From Smittium culicis (lineage: Eukaryota > Kickxellomycota > Harpellomycetes > Harpellales > Legeriomycetaceae), in assembly GCA_001970855.1 (NCBI GenBank), contig LSSN01003268.1:1-23027 (forward strand): a stretch of DNA of 23,027 nt, in the 5' to 3' direction. How positions within the stretch are numbered: position 1 is the stretch's first letter; the number at the start of each line of letters is the position of its first letter. The notes under the pieces were generated by a model. The model did no database searches. It saw nothing but the letters and a program-made list of their open reading frames with translations, and had not been told where the DNA came from. Positions 1 to 9,575 of this stretch are shown piece by piece. The position numbers and the translations under genes are program-made.

Positions 1-752
1 GAAATCAACGATCATCGAAAATTGTCCAGTCCAATCCAATTGTGATCGGCATTGACGAAAAATTTTTACTTTCGAAAAATAATGAAGCCTGATTGGGGTT
101 AGTCGGCAAAATCCTTGTGGGGGAGTCTAAAAAATCTTTGAGCGAGCTTCGAGCTGGCACAGCTGATCAGAAGTTTTAGCTCGAAACAGCCTGTTGTATT
201 TTTTGCAACATAATTTAATATATTAAAGTAATATATTAGCAATTTATTTATTAATGCTTTATATATTTAAGAATTTAGTTATATTTTTTTCATTTATTAA
301 CAGCAGTTAATATAAGCAGTACTAACTCAAACTAATACTTAGAAATAAAGTAACTCATGCTTTATTTTAACAAAGAATTTTATGCTGTAGAAACCTATAT
401 AAATACTAGTATTTTCTATTATTTTTTTTTATTGATTTAAAATATCAATAAAATTTTGATTTAAATTATTTAAAAGATACTAAAGTAGATCAAGTAAACC
501 TCAAACGTAAATAATATATAATAAATGATAATATTATAATTCAATTATCAACATTTTTAAATCCCTTGAACCAATTCCCAGTGGGTATGGAGCTGCTAGA
601 GCGGCGGAGGGGTGTCGGTTGAAAAATTATTTTTTTAATATTTTTTTAACTTTATATATTTTTTTATTAGTGTTTTTATACTTTTAAATTATGTTTAATA
701 AACTCTGAGACAAAAAAAAAAAATCAATATGCCGTAGAGAGATTCCGACAAG

Positions 753-776
753 GGTAGATGTTATCTAACATCTACC
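753..776. repeat. Perfect 10-bp hairpin
   Basis: GGTAGATGTT (753-762) and AACATCTACC (767-776) are exact reverse complements separated by the loop ATCT. The hairpin lies in a GC-richer patch inside very AT-rich DNA. No neighbouring gene is close enough to make it an obvious terminator. It could belong to a structured RNA or a mobile-element remnant. Confidence 0.7.
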
Positions 777-883
777 AATAGAAAATTGATAGTAATTAGG
801 AGTAGATTGACTCGGGATATCCAGGTTCATTCTATTCCCATTATACGAAACTTACTTTAATTTGATAACAAACTTAAAAGCAT

Positions 884-979
884 ATAAAGGGAGAACGAAG
901 ACCCATTTCATCAGGGGTCTCATGGAACTCCTCTAACAAAACAGATATAATAAAAATAACTTTATATTACTCCCTTTAT
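884..979. repeat. Inverted repeat with nested hairpin
   Basis: ATAAAGGGAG (884-893) is the exact reverse complement of CTCCCTTTAT (970-979). Between the arms is a second, 6-bp hairpin: AGACCC (899-904) and GGGTCT (915-920). Nested stems are unusual in the surrounding AT-rich DNA. The function is unknown; a noncoding RNA or the core of a small non-autonomous element are possible. Confidence 0.45.
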
Positions 980-2145
980 TTTATTAATATACAATCAGTA
1001 AATAATATATATAAAACCCAAGCGAAGTAATAAAGCTCGGTACGTACTAAAATTAGCTACGAAAAATATTTCTAGATTAAAATGTATGATAGAATAATAT
1101 CAATTGAATAAACTGATGCATTTAAAACTGGATTATTAAATAAGCTTACATAAGGTTTTGTATTTTAATATTTCATTCAGATTCATTCATTCATATCATT
1201 TTTATATAAATACACTATTGAAATTAATGAAAGCCATCTTATGAGTAGTTTAGACTAGTTAGTAATAATTAATAAAAATAGTTTATTTTTCATAAAAATC
1301 TATAATAAGAATAAAAGTTAACCCTTCTGGCTGAAAATGCTTTAAAAAATTAATTTATTGATTTGTGTGTCATTTGTAAGATAATTTATTTTAAACTGTT
1401 TTTCAACCAAAATTCAATATTTGAAATGCTTATGAATTAATTTAAAATTTTTGAGTTCATTATTCTAGAGTAGACAAATGAAAATTGGCCTAAATTCAGC
1501 GATAGGGATAGGGAAATAAATTCAAATCTAATTATTTACCGTAAAATATAAAATATGCATTTTAAATGTTATGAATTTAAAAATTTCCAGATTTAATAAC
1601 AGATTAAGCTTTAAAAATCCATAGGTTTGATTGTATGTGATCTTAACTATTACTATTAATTCTTTGTGTTAAAATTGCGTGTAATAGAAAATGAAAGATT
1701 TTGATTTTTTGACAAAATTACTAATTATTATTTAGCAAAAAACTAATGAAATTTATTATAATTATATATAGTAATTTGGGCTCTCCGAGTTTATTTTTTA
1801 TGGAGTAAAAAGTTAAAAAATTATATGATATTGAATTAGGGTAACAAAAAAGCAATAATTTACTTACTATTAATATTTTATTCAAGGTAATTACTAATTT
1901 AGATCATATCCACTTACTCAATTCGCAAATTTAAATTATACCTTTTGTTAGAAAATAAACTATATTAATATTAATTTAAATTTAAATAATCTGAAATTAA
2001 TATTTAATGTATCAAATCTAACGGATAAATACGATATTTTTAATTAATTTAGGAATATAAGTATACTTCAAAATATCAAGTCTTATTTGAATAAAATTTT
2101 TAAATGTACTCCTGTTTAATATTTCTTGTTTTTTTACATAAGATA

Positions 2146-2390
2146 AATATATTAAATGAGTTTATTATATTTATTAAAGTGCTTGTATAGAAAAATATAT
2201 TAAATGAGTTTATTATATTTATTGAAGTGCTTGTATAGAAAAATATATTAAATGAGTTTATTATATTTATTGAAGTGCTTGTATAGAAAAATATATTAAA
2301 TGAGTTTATTATATTTATTGAAGTGCTTGTATAGAAAAATATATTAAATGAGTTTATTATATTTATTGAAGTGCTTGTATAGAAAAATAT
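2146..2390. repeat. Minisatellite, 48-bp unit x 5
   Basis: Five head-to-tail copies of a 48-bp unit begin at 2146, 2194, 2242, 2290 and 2338, and the array ends with a partial AATAT at 2386-2390. Copies 2 to 5 are identical. Copy 1 differs only at 2176 (A instead of G). All plus-strand frames contain stops in every unit. One minus-strand frame stays open through the array because 48 is a multiple of 3, but it has no ATG and is closed by a TAG just outside, so I do not call a gene. The near-perfect identity suggests recent expansion. Confidence 0.95.
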
Positions 2391-4542
2391 TTTAAAAACC
2401 TATAATAAACCAATTCTTTATAATAAATTCCAGTTAAAATCCTTAAAAATACAATTAATTTATTAATCGAATATATATTTAATTTTATATTATATTCTAT
2501 ATTAAATTTTTTTTTGGATTTATAAGTTTATTTTTTATCTTTTCCACTAAATTGAAATTAAAAATAAATATTATTATTAATGTAATAATTAAATGTACTA
2601 TTAAAAAATAGCCATTTGAATGATTAATTTATCTGATAAAGATTTTTCTACCTAAGTTAATAATTCTTTATTAAATATTTAAGCTACTGTTCGACCATGT
2701 TATCACAGCGCGTAATATTTGCATATTAATTAGCCTACTTTCTAATTTTAGAATTATTAAGTGACTGAATATAATATTGTTTTGTATATTTGTTTTGGAC
2801 TGAATTTTAATCCTTATATTTATTTTTATGAAATTTTTAAATTTAATAAAATGAAGTAAAATTAAAAGCAATCAAGGCTGAGTTTATACCTTTCGTATTC
2901 ATACTTTGTGTGTAAATACGCTTTACTAGCACTATTTGTTAGTAGAAGAGTAGTAATTAATTAATAGCTACTGTTAATACAGTACTACTATAATAAAATA
3001 ACAATATGGATTTAATATAAATAAACATGTAGCAATAATATATAAATTGAGGCAGCTATTATTTGGGAGCGGGTTACATAATTATTTATTCAATAATAAC
3101 GCATGTATTTGTTTTTCTAGACTTATTACCTGCGTGTTTCGCAACAATACAAATTAAATTATTTACTATGCATTACATGAAAATCTTATCAAAATTATTT
3201 TTTTAAAGATTATAGATAGCGCATCTTGATATTGTTATTATTTTTTGTATATTATTATAAAACCTGTCAATAATATTTCAGTTTAAATACATTTTTTTTC
3301 GCTAGTAATTTTTTTAATGATACTAATCAGCATCTTTGAATTTTATTATGGTTTAAAATGATTTTCTTCTTTATTTATATATCCCTATTTTACTGTCGCT
3401 CTTTTGAAATTTTTTTTTGGCACTTATGATTTATGATGTATAAAAAAAATCAATTTTTATAAAAATTTACACATTTAATATAAATAAAACAAGATAGAAT
3501 ACTTGGCCCTTTGTTAAGAGAATAGTAGTAATTATATCCACTATTTTAACTTGAGATATTAAAGGCACTAATATAACCGTGATTTTCGAGTAAAAAACAT
3601 CAAAAAGATAGAATTTATTAAAACAGTGCGAGGTTCAAACAAAATTTAGCATATGATAATTTTGGTTTATAAAAATAAACTGGATTAATATTAGAGAGTT
3701 CAGAATTAAAAAAAGAGACAAATATAGAAGTAAGCATCTAACGGCTAAGTATTTTCATAATTTGTTTTTTAAGGCTAATTTATAAAATGAAAATTATTTT
3801 TTAATTGGCCTGTTTATAAAATAAATTTTATAAAAATGAAAATTTTAAACTAGTAATGTGATTGAATTATTATATTTATTTATTTTGATTGATTCAATGT
3901 ATAGAAATTTATTCATTAATAATAAGATTCTCTGTTAAAGAAATAGCAAAATAGCAAAATAAAAAGATAATTTTAGTTTAACTCTTTCAAAATTAATACC
4001 CTTATTAATGTGCTGGATATTCTTAAGCGATACGAAGTTTTTATTTAGTCAAGTTATTTATTTAGTGAATTGGATAATAGAATTGGTTTAATCAGGTAAT
4101 TAATTCTATAGTAATTTATTTTAGGAATAAAATTTAAAATTAAACCTGGTAATTAGGAAGTTTTAATAGAAAAAGTTAAGCACTTTCATATAGTCTCGCG
4201 AATATGCTACAAGTCAATGTTAAATATGCCTTGTTTATTGAAAAATTTTATTAAAAATACTAATATTTCTTATCTCGTGTTTAACTATAAGAATGATATG
4301 GGATAATCTTTTTGTTTCCGAAAATAGTAGACCAATAACAGGATAATAAAAATAGCGCATTATAATAAAGTCCAGAAAATAGTAATTATGATCTATTTTT
4401 TATTGGGTAGTAAATAGCGCAAATAATTATAAGTAAATAATTAACTTTATTCACTTTATAAAAATCGGCTTCTTTGCTTCATTTGTATTTTTTCTAAAAT
4501 CAATATTCTTTTATCAGATTTTTTAAATTTCAATAACCAATA
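2391..4542. other. Intergenic region upstream of the DUG2 homologue
   Basis: Extremely AT-rich DNA with many homopolymer runs and short open frames. No gene, tRNA or repeat family was recognised here. A 66-codon frame on the minus strand at 2671-2871 is Ile/Asn/Lys/Leu-rich and looks like chance. The last few hundred bases must contain the promoter of the gene starting at 4543, but I see no distinctive element. Confidence 0.6.
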
Positions 4543-7500
4543 ATGCCATACAGCCTCAACACTTATAATTTCAACGCTGGAAAAAAAAGCTCTAGTTATA
4601 TGGAAAGCAAACCATGGAGCGAGAGAGAAATGTCAGGCTCAAATATGACTTCCGACAATGACGATTCCTCCTCTGCGAAGGATTCGCCTATTCAATTCAA
4701 CTATGATGGCTTCTCAGGAAATAAAGCTTCAAAATTCACGTCCGACGATAATTTAAAGATAGGCTCTTTAAAATGTATACAGGAAATATCACAAAGTTTT
4801 TATTTTGAAGATAGTAAAATGCCTAGAATTATCGATAACAAAAACGAAAACGAAAACAAAGTCAATAATTTTAAAAATTCTAGATCCACAGAAAGTTTGC
4901 CAAAATCTACTATTTTAAGCGAATACGAAAATCAGCATGATGGAGTTTATCTCGATTCTATTCCTGCAACTGACCCCAAACCTAGTAGTTCGGTTCTTTC
5001 TTTATCTTTAATCGATGATAAGCTTTTTAGCGGATCTGAGAATGGAAATATTTACGTGTGGGACCGCGAATCATACCAATTAATACATGTCATGACTGGC
5101 CATACCGGTGGAATTATGTGTCTGGCATTAAGCCAAGATAACAAACTTTTATTCAGCGGCTCTGCTGATGGAACTATACGGGTTATTTATTTCATTAATC
5201 TCCATTCCTTTATTCTATTTATATTTTATCTCTGCTTTATGTTTCTTTTATATTCACTTTTCTTAATCATATACTGATTTCATTCAGGTATGGGACACAG
5301 ATAGCTTCAATGTGCTATTTAAGATAATTTCTGGCAGCAACTCTGGCTCCATCTTTTCCATAGTATACATCGATATGTATGAAATGATTATTGTAGGTTG
5401 TCAAAACACCACTATACAATGGTTTTCCTTAAAGAATAAAGATCTTATTGATAAGAGAAAACGTATGGCCGAGCTTATCCTACGGAAGTCTAAATTTTTT
5501 GAAGGCTCTGGAAACCCAGAAGCTACAACCAATTCCCCAGCACATTATCTAAGCAGCGGCTCAAAAAAGGATTTGGATTTTTTCTTGGTAGATAAAGGCG
5601 TTTCAAACGAGCTTATCATGGATAATATCTATATCATTTTTGATTTCAATACCATTCCGAATGCACATTATGGATATGTAAACTCTATTGCATCTGGAAG
5701 CTTACCAGGTCTTAATTCTGAAGTTTTATTTTCGGCATCAAGCGACAACACAATAAAGGTATTTATTTTTTTTCTATAAATTTTTACCAACAACAATAGA
5801 AAGCCATAAAACATCAAGCTAACAATATTTTTATAATAATTATAAAGATATGGAATATATCTGATGATAAAATTAGATTACACGACGTTTTATTTCTGCC
5901 TGAGGATGAAGAAATGAATATTTTATCGATTGCAATAAATGACGGTCTTTTGTATACTGGAATGCAGGGCGGTGCTATTCTAATCTGGGACTTGGAAACT
6001 AGGCAGCCAATTCGCGCTTTAAGTGGACACACCGATGACGTTCTATCTATAGTTTGCTTAGGCAAATTCATTTATACTGGCTCTTACGATGGAAAAATTT
6101 GCGTTTGGACAACCGATTTTGAACCAGTCTTCAAAATAAGCGCTCATGACTCTTCGCATGTTTTATCCATGTCTATTTCACATAAAGATAAAATACTTGT
6201 AAGTGGATCTAGTGATGGTTCTATGAAATTCTGGATTCAAAATTATCAAAGTGGATCTTCTAGCTCTTACTTACCAAACAAAAAATATGATTTCGACTCG
6301 TCATTGACTAACTCATTCAACCTCTTGCATTGCAACTTTAACTTTCAAGCTGAAAAAAAAAGTTTTAATTTTCTTATATCTTGCTTAGATAAATGGATAT
6401 CTTATAAATCAGTTTCTGGTTTTAAAGAGTTTCAGCATGAGTGTAGAAGTGCAGCTAGGTATTTAAGAGACTTGGCATTTTCTCTTGGAGCGTCTGAGTC
6501 AAAATTAATCGCAGGATCATCTGGTAGAAATCCGTTGGTTTATTTTAGATTTGATGCCAATTATAACTCTGATATAACTCCAAATTTTACTCAAGAAACA
6601 GAAACCATATTGATTTATGGACACTACGATGTTGTTCCAATCGGAAATATAAATGCCTGGAATTCTGACCCATTTTCGCTAAAAGGAAAAGACGGATACT
6701 TGTATGGTAGAGGTGTAACAGATAATAAGGGACCAGTCCTATCTATGATGTTTGCAGTATATGAATTGTTTTTTAATAAACAGCTCTCTTCAACAGTAGT
6801 TTTCTTGATCGAAGGAGAGGAGGAGCATGCCTGTGAAGGTCTAAGCTTAGCCGTAAAAGCTAATTCGCATCTATTTGGAAAGCCGAAGCTTATTTTACTA
6901 AGCTCATCTTATTGGCTAGGTGAAAATACTCCATGCTTAACTTATGGGCTGCGAGGAAACATTAGAGTTAGCCTCGAAGTAGATTCACTTAGGAAAGGTG
7001 ACATTCATTCAGGGGTGTGGGGAGGAGCTTCAACTGAGCCACTAGTTTGGCTTACAAATTTAGTTTCAAAGTTATCTCATCCTGATGGCAGAGTTGATAT
7101 CCCAGGTTTTAATGATTCTGTGGACGAAGTTTCTACAGAAGAATATAGTAGAATGACGAACTTAGTTGATTGCATTTCAGAGAATGAGTTAAACTCTCGA
7201 ATCATTAATCCTCATTCAAAAAGTGATTCAAACGATTTTAATATTAGCTTAAATAAGCTATCAATTACTGGTACGGGTAGTACCTTAAAATCAAACAACG
7301 CATCAAAAGAGGTGCCTGAAAACGATTTCAATTCGCCAATTCTCAGCTCAAAAAAGAGTAAGGTACTTAGACAATTGATGTCCATGTGGAGATACCCTAC
7401 GCTATCAGTTCATAAAATAAGTTTGAATTCATCAACATCAACTTTTAATTTTGGGCTAATTCCTTCAGCAGCTTCAGCGACAATTAGTATAAGAACAGTT

Positions 7501-8274
7501 CCTAGCCAAACGTACTCAATAGTTTCAAATAGTATTAATGAATATATAAAGTCGATTTTTTCAGATTTGGTCGGAGAAATCAGGCCATTGCAAAATTATG
7601 AGTATTTTATATCTGGCAGTAAAAAGATTACTGATAACACATTGTCGTCTAGTTTTGAGTTAATTGAGAGTTGTACGGATAGTCATAAAGCAGTAATTTT
7701 GAGACTAAAGTTAGATATCCAACAAATTTCAGACTGGTGGCTAGCTAAAACTGACCATCCGTACTATAAACTAGCATCTAAGATTATTTCTGATACATGG
7801 AATGAGAGAATGGTTAGCCCAATTCAAAATCATAAATCAATATCAACTGAGTCGGATAATGGTACTCTTTCAAAAAATGATAATTTGAAGGGGGATGGGA
7901 TATTTACGATAAAAGGTATAGATAAGGAATCAGAAGTTAATAATGAGAATAACCAAGATAAGATTTCAACATCTGCGTTGTCGAGAGGAAGTGAAAATGA
8001 AAGGAATGGGATAAATTCTACTAGTTCTAACAGTGTTAATATACTTGGTTCGAAATGCAATGATGTTCTTTTTATTCGGGAGGGGGGATCTATTCCAGCA
8101 GTTCCTTGGCTTGAAAGCTTTTTTGGGGGAAGCTGTGTGTGCATGAATTTTCCCATGGGACAATCGTCTGATAATGCACATTTACCTAATGAGAGGATTC
8201 GCCTTATTAACTTAATGAAAGGCAAAAGTATTGTTAAAGATCTTATATATCAGATTGGCGGGCTTAAGGAGTGA
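4543..8274 (+). CDS. DUG2: Dug2-type protein: WD40 propeller plus M20 peptidase-like domain
   Basis: Exons 4543-5181, 5288-5758 and 5848-8274 join in phase 0 to about 1178 aa. Introns are 106 bp (GTTATT..CAG) and 89 bp (GTATTT..AAG). The start follows an in-frame TAA at 4534-4536. Residues 1-148 are Ser/Asn-rich. Residues 149-502 form about seven WD40 blades, with blade ends VWD, VWD, QWF, IWN, IWD, VWT and FWI; blades 2 and 4 are completed only after splicing. Residues from about 540 match family M20: GHYDVVP (His629, Asp631), RGVTDNKGP (Asp662), EGEEE (Glu695/696), TYGLRG, GDIHSGVWGG and SDNAHLPNE (His1147). In yeast, Dug2 joins Dug3, the amidotransferase that cuts the gamma-glutamyl bond of glutathione in the cytosol. 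Ser723 stands where active M20 enzymes usually have a metal-binding Asp. Two low-complexity inserts (about 785-880 and 1025-1110) make it longer than yeast Dug2 (878 aa). Confidence 0.92.
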
Positions 8275-8894
8275 AGATAGATAATAAAATCAAAGCCCAC
8301 TTTGAATTTAATACAACTAAAAATTTCTCATTTTTTATAGTTATATTACATTTCTTAGTTGTATCATTTATGTACTTATATACTAAATCGATATATAAGA
8401 TTCCAGTAATTTTTTTATAACTTTTAAGCTTTTAATAGGATTCCATGAGTATTTATAGCTCAAAAAAAAATTATATTTTAGCTATAAGTAATACATAATA
8501 AAATAACTAACCTAAGAGCAATAAATAATTAGAACACCTTGAATTTTTAATTTTGTACTTTTGTTATTGCATTTCTATTTATCAAGTACTGGTTGTATTT
8601 GAAATAAGCGGATGTGAGTTTTGGTTAAAGAGTTTGTGTTTTTTAATCAAGTAGAATATTCATCTTGCGTATAAATTTAATTAAATTAGTATACTTGGAC
8701 TCTTATGCCACAATTTAGGCCACAATTTTGGCTCAGTAGTTAAATATTATTTAAGAGATTAGATATATTTTGAAATTTATAATTTTATCTTGCCAATATA
8801 ATTAACAATTACACATTTAAAGTGTATTTTCTGATGAGTTTGAATAATATATTAATATGCATTCATTATTAATAATTACATTTTATTTTTCATA
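8275..8894. other. Intergenic region after the DUG2 homologue
   Basis: AT-rich sequence with no frame worth calling. It should contain the 3' UTR of the DUG2 homologue. No RNA gene or repeat was recognised before the MITE-like element that begins at 8895. Confidence 0.6.
8283..8288 (+). terminator. Candidate polyadenylation signal of the DUG2 homologue
   Basis: AATAAA lies 8 bases after the stop codon. In DNA this AT-rich the hexamer is common, and this one is very close to the stop, so the real cleavage signal may be further downstream. Confidence 0.25.
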
Positions 8895-9083
8895 TGCCTT
8901 TCACGGGCAGTAGACTGTTTTTGATCTACCAAGTATAGCCAACTACGCTTAATAAAAATAATATATATCAGGTCTATATAATCATTGGTATACTGTAAAA
9001 TAGCAGCGAATGATAATTTTACTTATAAATTATAAGCGAATTAATAAATCCGCTTTTTTTAAGGGTGTTGGACTGGAAAGGGT
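8895..9083 (+). mobile_element. MITE-like element, copy 1 (189 bp)
   Basis: This segment is related along its whole length, in the same orientation, to 18340-18529. The ends are inverted: the right end reads GAAAGGGT and the left end TGCCTTTC (ACCCTTTC in the other copy). A TA dinucleotide flanks both sides (8893-8894 and 9084-9085), as expected for Tc1/mariner/pogo-type target duplication. Strong internal identity includes TAGCCAACTACGCTT at 8936-8950, the same offset from the left end as in copy 2. It has no coding capacity, so it would depend on a transposase supplied elsewhere. The superfamily assignment is inference; TTAA at 9083-9086 also recalls piggyBac, but only on one side. Confidence 0.7.
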
Positions 9084-9575
9084 TAAAGTACAGTTATTGA
9101 TTTTAATTCCTTTATCTCATTACTGGTTAGTAAATTTTGGGCATATACTTACTAATGCAGTTGGTGAATAATTCTTATTGAAATGCAAATAGAATTATTT
9201 AATATCTAAAAAAAAAAAAAAGTGACAATGATATATCCTGTTTAACATTCGGGTGTCAATCTCAATTATTTTTGTAGTTTACTTTAATATACACATTTAT
9301 TTAATCCTACAAATTTAATTTAATCAATTTAACCCAAATTTCCTTATTTATTTTTTTTGACACGATTTGGTATTTTAAAGTTAGAGTAAATCGAAAAAGC
9401 TTTAATTTACATTTTTAGTTATAAACCTGAAGTGAAGTAAAAGAAAAGTATAAATTGGAACTATTTTCTCTTGTTCGTTTAGCGCTTCTAAATTCAAAAA
9501 AAAAATCTTATTCGCATTTTTAAGTATCTCTTATAACTAAAAATAATCCCATTATAAAAATTAAGCCAGTATAAA
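9084..9575. other. Promoter-side intergenic region of the coiled-coil gene
   Basis: AT-rich sequence with a 14-base A run at 9208-9221 and no open frame worth calling. It lies directly upstream of the gene starting at 9576, so it should hold its promoter and 5' UTR. No clear regulatory motif was recognised. Confidence 0.5.

Larger units (their letters stand above)
1..2145. other. Left intergenic region, no supported gene
   Basis: No reading frame of convincing length or composition was found. Most of it is very AT-rich, but three patches are visibly richer in GC: about 1-190, 563-622 and 725-940. The first has 8-bp inverted arms TTCGAGCT (148-155) and AGCTCGAA (178-185). The second has a 19-codon open stretch ending at a TGA at 620-622, with no sign of a larger gene. 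The third holds two hairpins listed separately. These patches could be the edge of a gene lying to the left, a noncoding RNA or transposon debris. I could not match them to rRNA, tRNA, snRNA, SRP or RNase P motifs. Confidence 0.5.

Noticed and set aside
1039..1050. GTACGTAC palindrome
   Set aside because: Too short, with no partner sites; such words occur by chance.
2671..2871. 66-codon frame on the minus strand
   Set aside because: Composition is Ile/Asn/Leu/Lys-rich as expected from AT-rich noncoding DNA, with no domain, no splice continuation and no neighbouring support.
5312..5779. Independent 155-aa gene inside the DUG2 locus
   Set aside because: It has no ATG at its start and completes WD40 blades split by the flanking introns, so it is exon 2.
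7830..8225. 131-codon minus-strand frame opposite the end of the DUG2 homologue
   Set aside because: It is the antisense shadow of the M20 domain, whose sense frame has clear motifs.
8893..9086. piggyBac-type TTAA target site for the MITE-like element
   Set aside because: TTAA is present only at the right side of copy 1, while TA flanks both sides of both copies, which fits a TA-duplicating family better.
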